Origin: CAYMSF01 sp964392985
Lineage (GTDB): Bacteria > Verrucomicrobiota > Lentisphaeria > Victivallales > Victivallaceae
Direction: 5' to 3'
Length of the DNA stretch: 64,000 nucleotides
NCBI GenBank assembly: GCA_964392985.1
Contig: CAYMSF010000013.1
Location: 16,767-80,766 of the forward strand
The position numbers and the translations under genes are program-made. The stretch's first letter is position 1. The number at the start of each line of letters is the position of its first letter. This document shows, in pieces, positions 35,897-45,403 of the stretch. Under the pieces are notes generated by a model. It worked only from the letters and a program-made list of their open reading frames with translations, searched no databases and was not told where the DNA came from.

Positions 35897-36904
35897 ATGG
35901 TATCAATAATGGTTTTGAATAAAGGTGTATCCGGCGATTTTCTGCACGTTCATTGCGGCGATTGTTCCGCCGGCAAAATGCTGTCCAGTCATATTCCCGG
36001 TGATGTCCTGGTCTGGCGTGAAATTTATCTCGAAGGACCAGTTCCGGGCGACCTGCCTGATGATGAATTTCACAAAGTACGCGCTAATTTTCTCACCAGC
36101 TACGGTTTGTCCTACTATGAAGTTCTCGGCGGACTGGAGAGCATGTACCAGCGCCTTGCGAGCGCGGAACAGTATAACGAGGTTATAATCTGGTGTGACG
36201 CCTGCATGTTTGACCAGACTATCATTATTCATGTTCTCCATCAACTGAAACGGCTCAATCCACAGAAGATTAATGTCAGCATAATTCAAGTTTCAGGACG
36301 GGGTATGGGCGATACTACTCCGTCGCAAATGCTTTCCTTGTTTGAATCACGGCGACGGGTTACGCCGCAGGAATTTGTCACGGCATCTGCCGCCTGGAAT
36401 GCGTTTTCCTCCCCGGAGCCTGACACAATCAGTGATTTTTTGCGACGCGAATTTTTCGGGTTGCCATACTTGAAAGCGGCATTACTGCGGCATTTGCGCC
36501 AGTTCCCCTCGTTGCGACACGGTCTGAGTTTATTGCAACAACACACGCTGGAAGCGATAGCCGGTGGCGAGAGCCGTCTTCAACCGTTATTTAAGGCAGT
36601 ATGTGCGCGTGAGCCGGAATGTTTTTTGGGTGACAGCAGTTTCTGGAATCTCCTTGACGATTTTGCTGAGGCGAAAACTCCGGCGATTGTTATTATCGGA
36701 CCGGGAAGATTGCGACGTCCAATTACTGAACCGATTAAGGGTCTTGAACGCTGGAGTGTTACGGTATCATCTTTCGGCGAAGAATTACTTATCGGCGGTA
36801 AAGACTGGGTTGTAACCAATGGCATTGACCGTTGGCTTGGTGGCGCACATCTCTACAAAAATCAAGTTTGGCGCTGGAACGAAGATACCCAAAGCCTGAT
36901 ATAA
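35897..36904 (+). CDS. DUF1835 domain-containing protein
   Basis: The 335-residue soluble protein has an N-terminus like DUF1835: FLHVHCGDCSAGKML, then VLVWREIYLEGPVPGDLP, with a later segment of the type IIWCDACMFDQTIIIHVLHQ. The function of the family is unknown. I prefer the ATG at 35897 to the TTG at 35891; another ATG is at 35909 and none has a clear ribosome site. The gene stands alone between the repeat copy and the convergent aldehyde dehydrogenase. Confidence 0.7.
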   Translation: MVSIMVLNKGVSGDFLHVHCGDCSAGKMLSSHIPGDVLVWREIYLEGPVPGDLPDDEFHKVRANFLTSYGLSYYEVLGGLESMYQRLASAEQYNEVIIWCDACMFDQTIIIHVLHQLKRLNPQKINVSIIQVSGRGMGDTTPSQMLSLFESRRRVTPQEFVTASAAWNAFSSPEPDTISDFLRREFFGLPYLKAALLRHLRQFPSLRHGLSLLQQHTLEAIAGGESRLQPLFKAVCAREPECFLGDSSFWNLLDDFAEAKTPAIVIIGPGRLRRPITEPIKGLERWSVTVSSFGEELLIGGKDWVVTNGIDRWLGGAHLYKNQVWRWNEDTQSLI

Positions 36905-36937
36905 TCTCACTTACTACATTTTAACCAACAGAATAAT

Positions 36938-38320
36938 CTATTTTTTTATGCTGCGGAAAAGCTTTAGTTTCCATGGGGCGAACGGCGGATACCGCAATGG
37001 AAAATCGAACCAGTTGGCTTTTTTCATCACGGGTTTTAGATGGGTGAATGTGTCAAAAGTATATTTACCGTGATATGCTCCCATACCGCTGCCACCGATG
37101 CCGCCGAACGGCATTGACGGATTAGTAACCTGAAGCACGGTGTCATTGATGCAGACGCTTCCGGAGGAAGTCATCTCCAACAACAACTCCAGATTAGTCT
37201 GCCGCCTGGAAAAATAGTACATCGCCAGCGGTTTGCTGCGGGCATTGATAAATTCTATAACATCTTCAAAATCACTATACTCGATTACCGGCAGCAATGG
37301 ACCGAAAATTTCCTCTTCCATAATCGGGTCTGTTTCTTTCGGATTGAGGATGATTGTCGGTTCAATATATCGGGTTGCGGCATTTACTCTGCCGCCGGAA
37401 TAAACAAGTTTCGGGTTAATGAGCGCTAGTAGTCGCCGGAAATGATGTTCGTTAATTATTCGACCGTAATCCGGACTTTCTTCGGGATTGCTGCCATAGA
37501 ACTTCCAGATATGATGTTTGAGCGACTCAACCAGCTCATCAATAATTGAATGATGCACAAAGAGATAATCCGGTGCTACGCATGTTTGACCGGCATTTAA
37601 AAATTTCCCCCAAGCAATTCGTCTTCCCGCCAGTTCAATATTCGCGTCGGGTTCAATAATGCACGGACTTTTCCCGCCAAGTTCAAGTGTAACCGGCGTC
37701 AGATGCAGTGCCGCTGCCTGCATCACAGTTCTTCCGGTATCTTCGCCGCCGGTAAAGAATATATAGTCAAATTTTTCGGATAATAATTTTCTCGCCAGGT
37801 CATTGTCACCGTTTAAAACGACGGTATGTTGAGGCGAGAATACTTCATTAATAATCCGGTGGATAACCTCTGCGGTCGCCGGCGCATGTTCTGATGGTTT
37901 GGCAATTACGCAGTTGCCTGCTGCTATAGCTCCCGCCAGCGGACACATCAACAGTTGAAACGGGTAGTTCCATGCGGAAAAAATTAAAACCAGACCAAAC
38001 GGTTCGGGAATAATCTTTCCGCTCGCCGGAAAATTGAGAATGGAGGTACTGACCCGGCGCGGCTTTGACCAGCGGGAGAGATTTTTTATTAAAAGTTGAA
38101 TCTCATCAAGCGTCGCGGAAATTTCGGAAACATAAGCTTCGAAAGTCGATTTCCCCAAATCAGTGTGCAACGCTTGCAGAATTTGCGGTTCTGCCACTCT
38201 TATTGCCTTGCACAGCCGTTCCAGAAGGTCACGACGGGAGGCGATATTGTGGGTAAAGCCGCCATTAAAAAAACTTTTTTGCAATGCAAAAATATTTCTC
38301 ACTTCTCCAGCAGTAAGCAT
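36938..38320 (-). CDS. Aldehyde dehydrogenase
   Basis: The 460-residue protein has ALDH signatures: PFGLVLIFSAWNYPFQL, FTGGEDTGRTVM, the general-base motif LELGGKSP, and the catalytic Cys in NAGQTCVAPD. Its short length and membrane-type C-terminus (FPLRYPPFAPWKLKLFR) place it near class 3 or fatty/coniferyl aldehyde dehydrogenases. It oxidises an aldehyde with NAD(P)+. GAGGAG lies before the ATG. It is the last gene of a pheA-hydG-ALDH operon, 26 bases after hydG. Confidence 0.92.
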   Translation of the reverse strand: MLTAGEVRNIFALQKSFFNGGFTHNIASRRDLLERLCKAIRVAEPQILQALHTDLGKSTFEAYVSEISATLDEIQLLIKNLSRWSKPRRVSTSILNFPASGKIIPEPFGLVLIFSAWNYPFQLLMCPLAGAIAAGNCVIAKPSEHAPATAEVIHRIINEVFSPQHTVVLNGDNDLARKLLSEKFDYIFFTGGEDTGRTVMQAAALHLTPVTLELGGKSPCIIEPDANIELAGRRIAWGKFLNAGQTCVAPDYLFVHHSIIDELVESLKHHIWKFYGSNPEESPDYGRIINEHHFRRLLALINPKLVYSGGRVNAATRYIEPTIILNPKETDPIMEEEIFGPLLPVIEYSDFEDVIEFINARSKPLAMYYFSRRQTNLELLLEMTSSGSVCINDTVLQVTNPSMPFGGIGGSGMGAYHGKYTFDTFTHLKPVMKKANWFDFPLRYPPFAPWKLKLFRSIKK

Positions 38321-38346
38321 AAATCTCTCCTCTTCATCGGTCCAAA

Positions 38347-39762
38347 CTAAAAATATAAATCACGATTGCCATTGTTGCGGACATCCGCAATACGCTCGCG
38401 GAGTTGCTGGCGTTTTTTTTCATTGTCAATTTTCATCAATTCCTTTTCAATCAGATGGTATCCGGCTTTTTTCGTCGGCTCCGATGCATAATCCTCCAGA
38501 TATTCACTCAACGTAAGAAGCGCGTTTGGAGTACAGAATTGCTGAATAAATCCGGGAATGGCATATTCCATAAAATGTTCGCCGGTACGACCGAGCCGGT
38601 AACAGGAGGTGCAGAAACTGGGAATATAGCCATCTTTGACCAGCTCAAGCATGATTTCGTCAAGGCTGCGGACATCGCCAATCTGGAATTGTTCACGTCG
38701 CAATTCCTGTTTTTCCTGTTGCTTTTCGCTGTATCCGCCGAGCTCCAGACGGGTTCCGGCATCAATCTGGGAAACACCGAATTGCAATACCTCCCGCCGG
38801 ATTTCAGCCGTTTCACGGGCAGTGAGAATCAAGCCGGTGTAAGGTACCGCTAAGCGTAATATCGCTACCAATCGCTTGAAATCAGCGTCAGAAACAAAAT
38901 AGCGCGGGTCAAAATTAATTCCGTGCGCCGGACGCAGACGCGGAAAACTGATGGTATGCGGACCGACGTTATAACGTTCCTGCAAATGTATGGCATGGGT
39001 AATCAGTCCGAGTACTTCAAAGCGCCAGTCATACAGTCCGAACAACGCACCGATGCCCATGTCGTCGCATCCTGACTCAAATGCCCGTGACAGTCCATCA
39101 AGACGCCACAGGTAGTCACCTTTATGCGTTTGCGGTGGATGACACATTGTATAGGTCTGATGGTGATAGGTCTCCTGAAAAATCTGATAAGTACCAATAC
39201 CGGATGCCTTTACAGTGCGGAATCCTTCATGACTCATCGGGGCGGCATTGATATTCACCCGCCTGATTTCGCCATTACCTTTTTTAACACTGTAAACCGT
39301 TCTGACAGTTTTAGCAATAAATTCCGGCGTATAGTCGGGATGTTCACCGAAAACAAGTATCAGCCGTTTGTGTCCGGCATCTTCGAGTGCTTCAATCTGC
39401 TGAATGGTTTCCGCCTCATTCAGCGTTTTCCTTACTGTAGTGCGGAGACTGCGGCGGAACGCGCAATACTTGCAGTCGTTGACGCAGAAATTGCCAATAT
39501 AAAGCGGTGCGAACAATACAATCCGGTTGCCGTAAACATCTTTTTTTAATTGTCTGGCGGCGTCAAAAATTTCTTCAATCAAGTCCGGGTCGGTTGCATT
39601 GATTAATGCTGCAGTTTCTGCGACCGTCAGCGGTCGTTTTTCCATACTTTTGGCGATAATTTCCCTTACCCGTACTCGGTCTTCAACAGTATTGCTGATT
39701 AAACCGGTAATTGCATCGTCGTTGATAAAGTCCAGACAATTTTTTGACATTTCATTTTTCAT
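38347..39762 (-). CDS. hydG: [FeFe] hydrogenase H-cluster radical SAM maturase HydG
   Basis: The 471-residue ThiH-like radical SAM enzyme has the CxxxCxxC motif CVNDCKYC near the N-terminus and HydG motifs RRVNINAAPMSHEGF, QIFQETYHHQTYTMCHPPQ and GPHTISFPRLRPA. The C-terminal cluster ligands are in CTSCYRLGRTGEHFM. These separate it from ThiH. It cleaves tyrosine to p-cresol, CO and cyanide for the H-cluster. It sits between pheA (29-base gap) and an aldehyde dehydrogenase (26-base gap), away from hydE and hydCBA. Coupling to pheA, an aromatic amino acid gene, is notable since tyrosine is its substrate. Confidence 0.95.
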   Translation of the reverse strand: MKNEMSKNCLDFINDDAITGLISNTVEDRVRVREIIAKSMEKRPLTVAETAALINATDPDLIEEIFDAARQLKKDVYGNRIVLFAPLYIGNFCVNDCKYCAFRRSLRTTVRKTLNEAETIQQIEALEDAGHKRLILVFGEHPDYTPEFIAKTVRTVYSVKKGNGEIRRVNINAAPMSHEGFRTVKASGIGTYQIFQETYHHQTYTMCHPPQTHKGDYLWRLDGLSRAFESGCDDMGIGALFGLYDWRFEVLGLITHAIHLQERYNVGPHTISFPRLRPAHGINFDPRYFVSDADFKRLVAILRLAVPYTGLILTARETAEIRREVLQFGVSQIDAGTRLELGGYSEKQQEKQELRREQFQIGDVRSLDEIMLELVKDGYIPSFCTSCYRLGRTGEHFMEYAIPGFIQQFCTPNALLTLSEYLEDYASEPTKKAGYHLIEKELMKIDNEKKRQQLRERIADVRNNGNRDLYF

Positions 39763-39791
39763 AATTGCTCACTTCCGGACTCAACCGGGAA

Positions 39792-40853
39792 TCACACACC
39801 GCGCGGGTAACTGCCCAGTATTTTTAGAAAACTGCATTGTTTTTCAACTGTCTGAATTGCCCGCTTGATGGCCTCATCTTCCCGATGCCCCAGGAGGTCA
39901 ATAAAAAAACAGTATTCCCAATTCTGAATCTTCGTCGGCCGGCTCTCGATCATCGTCATGCTGATGTTTTCATCTTTGAACGGCTTGATGCTGTCGTAGA
40001 GCGCTCCGACTTTGTCCCGGACAGCAAAACATATCGAAGTCTTGTCATCTCCGGTGCGTTCCGGTTGTTGATGACCAATAATCAGAAAGCGTGTCGTATT
40101 ATTACCGGAATCCTCAATATTATGTTCCAAAATGTTCAATTTGAATAATTCAGCAGCGACGGTGCTGCCGATGGCGGCGGTATTTACCTCATTCGCGGCA
40201 ATTGCTGCGGCGCGAGTTGTGCTTTCCGCTTCCAGAATTGCCTTCCCTGCCAGTTTTTCCTGAATATAGGTGCGGCATTGTCCGAGTACTTGCGGATGAC
40301 TGTAAACCTTATTAATTTCCGCCATTTGGCATTTCGCCATCAGATTATGATGTATTCGCAGATTCATCTCCGCGCAAATATTAACATTCGCCATAATCAG
40401 CGTGTCAAGAGTATAGTTTACCGCGCCTTCGGTCGAATTTTCCACCGGAACACAACCGTAGTCTGCCCTTCCGGTTTCAATATCACGGAACACTCCGCCG
40501 ATACTGCTGCTGGAATGGTAACCGACACTATGCCCGAATTTGTTCATCGCCGCCTGATGCGTAAATGAACCCTCCTGACCGAAAAAAGTAATACGCAGGG
40601 GGTGTTCCAATTGTAACGCGCCGGACATGATTTCACGGTAGATGGCGCGCAGTGTATCAGGTTTCATCGGGCCATTATTGATTTTGCTGATTTTTTCCAG
40701 TAATGCTTTTTCGCGTTCCGGGACGTAGATGGCGGATGCATTATTTTTCTTTAATCTGCCAATCTCCAACACTTCCTGATAACGCGCATTAATCAGCTCA
40801 ATAATTTGACGGTCAATCTGGTCTATTTTTGCTCTGCGTTGTTCAATGCTCAT
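39792..40853 (-). CDS. pheA: Bifunctional chorismate mutase / prephenate dehydratase
   Basis: The 353-residue protein carries an AroQ-type chorismate mutase domain (about 1-85, starting MSIEQRRAKIDQIDRQI), a prephenate dehydratase domain (from about 90: ITFFGQEGSFTHQAA, and NNTTRFLIIG near its end) and a C-terminal ACT domain with the ESRP motif (ISMTMIESRPTK), the usual phenylalanine-binding site. It makes phenylpyruvate. I chose the ATG at 40853, with GAGTGG just upstream, because the longer frame to 40955 is not family-like. It heads the pheA-hydG-ALDH operon. Confidence 0.95.
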   Translation of the reverse strand: MSIEQRRAKIDQIDRQIIELINARYQEVLEIGRLKKNNASAIYVPEREKALLEKISKINNGPMKPDTLRAIYREIMSGALQLEHPLRITFFGQEGSFTHQAAMNKFGHSVGYHSSSSIGGVFRDIETGRADYGCVPVENSTEGAVNYTLDTLIMANVNICAEMNLRIHHNLMAKCQMAEINKVYSHPQVLGQCRTYIQEKLAGKAILEAESTTRAAAIAANEVNTAAIGSTVAAELFKLNILEHNIEDSGNNTTRFLIIGHQQPERTGDDKTSICFAVRDKVGALYDSIKPFKDENISMTMIESRPTKIQNWEYCFFIDLLGHREDEAIKRAIQTVEKQCSFLKILGSYPRGV

Positions 40854-41053
40854 ATTCCACTCAATCAAAAGGTTTGTTGTTGCCACTGCTTTCTCATAAT
40901 ATAACTCGAGAAAGACTACTTGCAATTCCAATACCCCATCACTGTTTATAAACAATCTTATTGTCTATAAAATCAAGAGAAACAACCGTGAACACCAGAA
41001 CGATATTATCGGCAATATTTTATAAATTAAACATTGCGATAAGCAATTATCAG

Positions 41054-41086
41054 CGACCCAGTCAACGACCCAGTCAACGACCAGAC
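41054..41086. repeat. Short tandem repeat (12-bp unit)
   Basis: The unit CGACCCAGTCAA occurs 2.6 times head to tail in the gap between the gamma-glutamylcyclotransferase-like gene and pheA. No function is evident. Confidence 0.7.
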
Positions 41087-41118
41087 ATTATATAAAACTG
41101 GATTTTGACAGGAAAATA

Positions 41119-41529
41119 TTATTTGTCCTGCAATTTAAAGCCGTTTTCGATTCCGTGCGTTATTGCACCTTGTGAACATATTTCACGGTATGCCGGTGGA
41201 TAAAACTTCCCATTGCGGTCGAGTTTTGTGGCTGGTGTCATTTCATACACAATGGCGCTCACCGTGCGACCGTCAAAAATTATATCCGTCATATAGCGCT
41301 CGTAGAGTTCCGGATAGCCTTCATAACTGTCCAGGCTATCTCGATCATCCTTGGAAATTTCCCAAATTAAACCATTGATCCGCGAACCGGGCTGGTCTTC
41401 AATATCAGCGTAATAGCGTTCAACCAGTACTTTATCCAACAAAATACCTTTGCCGACCGGTGTTGCGTTTGGACAGCGGGAAGCCATCCGTTCACTATTC
41501 ATGTTTGATCCGTAAGCGAAATAATACAT
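41119..41529 (-). CDS. Gamma-glutamylcyclotransferase-like protein (AIG2/GGCT fold)
   Basis: The 136-residue protein starts YYFAYGSNMNSERM, the substrate-binding signature of the GGCT fold, and has the conserved acidic segment SYEGYPELYE that supplies the catalytic Glu. Family members cyclise gamma-glutamyl amino acids or gamma-glutamylamines; the exact substrate is unknown. I chose the ATG at 41529, with GGAG nine bases upstream, over a TTG two codons earlier. It appears to be a single gene. Confidence 0.85.
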   Translation of the reverse strand: MYYFAYGSNMNSERMASRCPNATPVGKGILLDKVLVERYYADIEDQPGSRINGLIWEISKDDRDSLDSYEGYPELYERYMTDIIFDGRTVSAIVYEMTPATKLDRNGKFYPPAYREICSQGAITHGIENGFKLQDK

Positions 41530-41903
41530 AATCAACAGCTCCTGTGTTATTGTTTATCTATATTATACAATGAGCACATGGACATTTCGTGTCCTATCCC
41601 GGTTGATTATTTAAAAATTATGAAATATTTTTTGATAAACTGCGGATGGTATACTGAAAAGAGCAGGGATTTTCCATTAAATTATTGAGTATGTATCTTG
41701 CAAAGTTTTGCCGCCAGTCTATTTTACCCTTGTGGTGGATGTGTTCGATGCGGGAAAACAAAATAAAAAGCTGACGAGTATTATACCAACTAGTTGCAAG
41801 AAACCATAACTGAAAACGTTAAGCAATAAAATTAAATTCACACTGTCGGCAGGATGTTTAGTACATATAACACCGAACGTGAAATATAAAAAAATGGGAA
41901 TAA
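41530..41903. other. Non-coding gap between divergent genes
   Basis: These 374 AT-rich bases hold the promoters of the cyclotransferase-like gene (a TATAAT on the minus strand near 41565) and of the DMT permease gene. I see no gene or strong structure. Confidence 0.5.
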
Positions 41904-42806
41904 ATGCTGATTGATAAGCAGTTTTTGAAAGTTGATTTATTGTTGCTGATTACGGCGGCAATCTGGGGATTTGCATTTGTGGCACAACGTACCGGCATGG
42001 AACATGTCGGACCATTCACTTTTAACGGCGTACGTTTTCTGCTCGGAACCTTTTCACTGCTGCCGGTGTTATATCTTTACAAAGATTCCAAACCGGATTT
42101 GCAAATTAAACCGCTAAGTCCATTCTGGCAGCGCTGGGGCAGTTTTTTCATTGGTTTGCTGTTGTTTACTGCGATGTCGCTGCAACAGGTCGGAATGTTA
42201 TATACAACGGCAGGCAAGGCAGGATTCATTACCGGATTGTACGTGGTGCTGGTGCCGGTATTCGGATTGATGATGGGGCAGAACACGAGCAGGTTGATCT
42301 GGCTGGGGGCGGCATTTGCCGGGGTAGGTTTATATTTGCTCAGTATAAATCATGATTTCCGGAGCGAAGCAGGGGATTTGCTGGTATTTATCTCAGCGAT
42401 TGTGTGGGCGTGGCATATGCTGGCGCTTGGCTGGTTGTCGCCGCATCATAATCCGGTACGGCTGTCAATGATTCAATTCGGCATAACCGGAATCTTCAGT
42501 TTGATCATTGCTTTCTGTATAGAAACTGTTTCTCTGAGTGGTATTTATGCGGCAGCGATTCCTATTCTCTATGGCGGCATCATGTCCGTGGGGGTGGCGT
42601 TCACCTTGCAAGTTATCGTGCAAAAAAAGGCGACTCCGGCACGCGCCGCCATTATTATGAGCCTTGAAACGGTATTTGCGGTATTCGGCGGCTGGTTGCT
42701 GTTGAATGAACAGATGGGCGTGAGAGCACTATCCGGTTGCGTTTTGATGCTCACCGGAATGCTGGTTGCGCAGTATCACAATCAACCCAAAAGCCCGAAG
42801 ACCTGA
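41904..42806 (+). CDS. EamA/DMT-family permease
   Basis: The 300-residue protein has ten predicted helices in two EamA repeats: LLITAAIWGFAFVAQRTGM starts the first and LLVFISAIVWAWHMLALGW the second, each with the family's Trp-Gly/Ala pattern. ARAAIIMSLETVFAVFGGWLLL near the end is also typical. Members export amino acids, nucleotides or other metabolites; the substrate is unknown. The gene ends 13 bases from a convergent small membrane protein gene. Confidence 0.9.
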   Translation: MLIDKQFLKVDLLLLITAAIWGFAFVAQRTGMEHVGPFTFNGVRFLLGTFSLLPVLYLYKDSKPDLQIKPLSPFWQRWGSFFIGLLLFTAMSLQQVGMLYTTAGKAGFITGLYVVLVPVFGLMMGQNTSRLIWLGAAFAGVGLYLLSINHDFRSEAGDLLVFISAIVWAWHMLALGWLSPHHNPVRLSMIQFGITGIFSLIIAFCIETVSLSGIYAAAIPILYGGIMSVGVAFTLQVIVQKKATPARAAIIMSLETVFAVFGGWLLLNEQMGVRALSGCVLMLTGMLVAQYHNQPKSPKT

Positions 42807-42819
42807 GAAACTTGTCCGG

Positions 42820-43224
42820 TTATTCTTTCTCGTGTTCGACTACGCCGTCATCATTGACATCGACTTTTTCCTCGCGGAGGCGGCGGAAGAAAACGCGCAG
42901 ATCATGAAAGCAGCCGATAGTAAACCAGACGGTCGTAACCACCCCGATTGCCAGTGGCATGCAGATGGCCTGAACGAACCAGAAATTCGCCCATATTTCC
43001 GATGACCAGGGATGAATCAAATAGGCTACGGAGCCGAAGACAAAGACTATAAACCAGGTGATTGACCACCAGAAAATTCCCAGCGTAATCCAGCGGTCGG
43101 AACGGCTGAACTGGTCATCGATTCCAAGAATACGGTTGAGCAGGCTGTTTTTTTGTGGAATCAACACATCACTATCGCCTTCAGGTTCAACGGCATAGAT
43201 GCCACGGTGCAGCAACTGGTCCAT
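42820..43224 (-). CDS. Small two-helix membrane protein of unknown function
   Basis: The 134-residue protein has two hydrophobic segments (about WITLGIFWWSITWFIVFVFG and FVQAICMPLAIGVVTTVWF) and an acidic C-terminus (VDVNDDGVVEHEKE). I do not recognise a family; two helices with this spacing recall small subunits of transporters, but that is speculation. The start is the ATG at 43224, because the longer frame to 43296 would run through the terminator of the upstream gene. It may be transcribed from its own promoter. Confidence 0.65.
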   Translation of the reverse strand: MDQLLHRGIYAVEPEGDSDVLIPQKNSLLNRILGIDDQFSRSDRWITLGIFWWSITWFIVFVFGSVAYLIHPWSSEIWANFWFVQAICMPLAIGVVTTVWFTIGCFHDLRVFFRRLREEKVDVNDDGVVEHEKE

Positions 43225-43258
43225 ATTATGCGGTTTCCTGATACCGATATTATTAAAG

Positions 43259-43293
43259 CAAAAACTCCGTTGTGGTAAAATACCGCAACGGAG
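43259..43293 (-). terminator. Intrinsic terminator after TPR gene
   Basis: A 13-bp stem with one G/T pair (43265-43277 with 43281-43293) and a tight loop is followed on the minus strand by five T residues. It lies 26 bases after the TPR gene stop. Confidence 0.88.
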
Positions 43294-43318
43294 CAAATAT
43301 TGAGTTTTACTTATGGAG

Positions 43319-44440
43319 TTATTTTATTTTATCCAATTCTGCTTGCGCTTGTTTTCTCAGGTTAGGGGAAGTGCCATTCAGGTTGGCGGCGGCTTCAAAA
43401 AGCTTTTTGGCTTCATCTTTCTTATTCTGAAGGACTAAGATTTTTCCGCTCAGGATTTTTGCTTTCCCAATCGATTCCGGTTGGGCTGCGGAAATCAGTT
43501 CTATTTTCTTCAAAATGTTCAGAGCATCTTCGGCTTTGCCATTTTTGTTGAGCATTTCCGCGCATTTCACAATTGCATTGCCCTTATGAGCAGGATTACT
43601 GTCATACATTTCATAAACTCTGGCAAAAGCATCCAGGGCCTTGTTGTCATCTTTCATCATTTCGTAAGTTTCGCCAAGAGCAAACCAGGCAGCGCCGCCA
43701 TTGATGGCGCGGTCACCATTTGCGGCCTTCTCATAGGCGGCAATTGCCTCAGGATATTTTTGTTTTGCTTTGTAATTATTTCCGAGCATGAGGTAATATT
43801 CAATTTTCATTCCGCCGGGAATGTTTTCGACTTCATCCGGAGCAATAACTGCAATCGCTTTGTCATATTCTTTTTTGTTGTTCAATGCGGACATCTGAAA
43901 CATAAGCGCCCGGTAATACAATGGGTGTTTGATACTGGCAATATAATTAGCATATTGTCCTGCGGTCGCGAGTGCTTTGTCATTATCTTTCTTTTGAATG
44001 CAAGAGTTAATCTTATAATTATATCCCTGGTCTTTATTTTCCGTCTCTTTAGCTGCAATCAGTTTGTCGCATGCGGCGATGCATTCATCAAATTTTTTGT
44101 CATTGAAATACGCTTGAATCTGAAAATACAACCACTGATTTCTCATTGGACTGGTTAAATATTCAAGTTTAAGCACCTCGCCGGCAGTATTGGCGGCTTC
44201 GACAAAATTCCGTTGGGAATTGTAATTTTGATATTTACAGGCGAGCGCTAGAAATTTTTCGGCATCATTAGATGCCAACGGTAACGCTTTTTCAATATCT
44301 TTCAGGCTGTCGGAATGTTTTTTTTGATTTAGATTTTTTACGGCGGAATCATAATTTTCTTTAAAGGTGGCATCGTCAGCATTTACGGCAATAGCACAGA
44401 TTAAGAACAGACACATAGCAGATAATAAATTCTTCAACAT
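43319..44440 (-). CDS. Exported TPR-repeat protein
   Basis: The 373-residue protein has a clear signal peptide (MLKNLLSAMCLFLICAIAVNA, cleavage near residue 21). About eight TPR-like helical pairs follow, rich in Lys, Ala and Asn (YPEAIAAYEKAANGD, ALDAFARVYEMYDSNPAHKG). It is probably a periplasmic scaffold. No enzymatic motif is seen. The gene is monocistronic, with its own terminator. Confidence 0.8.
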   Translation of the reverse strand: MLKNLLSAMCLFLICAIAVNADDATFKENYDSAVKNLNQKKHSDSLKDIEKALPLASNDAEKFLALACKYQNYNSQRNFVEAANTAGEVLKLEYLTSPMRNQWLYFQIQAYFNDKKFDECIAACDKLIAAKETENKDQGYNYKINSCIQKKDNDKALATAGQYANYIASIKHPLYYRALMFQMSALNNKKEYDKAIAVIAPDEVENIPGGMKIEYYLMLGNNYKAKQKYPEAIAAYEKAANGDRAINGGAAWFALGETYEMMKDDNKALDAFARVYEMYDSNPAHKGNAIVKCAEMLNKNGKAEDALNILKKIELISAAQPESIGKAKILSGKILVLQNKKDEAKKLFEAAANLNGTSPNLRKQAQAELDKIK

Positions 44441-44854
44441 GATACCGTCTCCCGTTATTCATTTTAATTAACAAAACGACTATACAATATTCTAAATCCA
44501 TTACAGGTTTGTGTCAAGCAGAAAAATTATACCTTGACGAATATTCTCAGTTATTTTATAAAATAATGCAACCGGAATACAAAGATACGATTCAAAAATT
44601 TACTGAAGTACAATTCTATGTACTAATTTCGACATCCGGTGTCACTATATCTTCTCCTTTGGCGCGGTTTAATTGTATTTAGTTTATTGACTAATAGATG
44701 AAATGATGAAAATGTCGTAAAATTGTGATATCCAGTAATCCGGTTAAATTCTCAACGATTTTGTGGCTTTGAAAGATGGTATTTTCTGCAATTACATAAT
44801 AAGTTTTAAGAGTTAACAGCACATCATGATGATACGTAACTGGAAAAGGACGAA
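44441..44854. other. Non-coding AT-rich gap between divergent genes
   Basis: These 414 bases contain the promoters of the TPR gene and of the kinase gene. I find no RNA gene, hairpin with a T run, or convincing short coding frame. Confidence 0.45.
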
Positions 44855-45367
44855 TTGAAACCTGTACTGTATATATTTTCTGGACTTCCCGGAACGGGGA
44901 AAACAACCATAGCGAAAGAGATTGCCAACTATTTTAACGCGGCATATTTCAGGCTTGACACCATTGAACATGGACTGAGAGAGTTGTGTTCAATAGATGT
45001 AACAAGTGAAGGATATCGATTAACTTATAGACTCGTTGCGGATAACTTAAAGGTCGGCAATGATGTTATTGTGGATTGCTGCAATCCATGGAATTTGACA
45101 AGAACCGAGTGGGAAAAAGTGGCAATTGACAATAATGGCAGTTATGTGAATATTGAGATTATCTGTTCTGACATTAACGAACATAAAAAAAGAATTGAAA
45201 CAAGGGAAAACGATATTGCCGGTTTTAAATTGCCGACGTGGGACGATACACAAAAAAGAGACTATCACGCCTGGGAAGAAGCTAGAGTAATAATTGATAC
45301 AGGCAAATCAGATATCGCCGGATGTGTCGCTGAATTATTAAATAAATTAGAAAATTATAAAAGGTAA
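44855..45367 (+). CDS. P-loop kinase/ATPase (AAA_33-type)
   Basis: The 170-residue protein has an N-terminal Walker A motif GLPGTGKTT at residues about 10-18 and then RLDTIEHGLREL. The segment NDVIVDCCNPWNLTRTEWEKV is typical of small kinases in the AAA_33/zeta-toxin-like group, and the following ETREND may be a lid. The phosphorylated substrate is unknown; such proteins include sugar or antibiotic kinases. The start is TTG with AAGGA five bases upstream. It is followed after 36 bases by the TIM-barrel isomerase gene. Confidence 0.78.
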   Translation: MKPVLYIFSGLPGTGKTTIAKEIANYFNAAYFRLDTIEHGLRELCSIDVTSEGYRLTYRLVADNLKVGNDVIVDCCNPWNLTRTEWEKVAIDNNGSYVNIEIICSDINEHKKRIETRENDIAGFKLPTWDDTQKRDYHAWEEARVIIDTGKSDIAGCVAELLNKLENYKR

Positions 45368-45403
45368 TTGTACATCGTTCTTTAAAGAATAAGGATAATC
45401 ATC

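Noticed and set aside
43481..44158. A 225-codon plus-strand frame opposite the TPR gene
   Set aside because: It is the mirror of a low-complexity, Lys/Ala-rich TPR gene with signal peptide and terminator; the mirror protein is rich in Phe, Ile and Val without family features.
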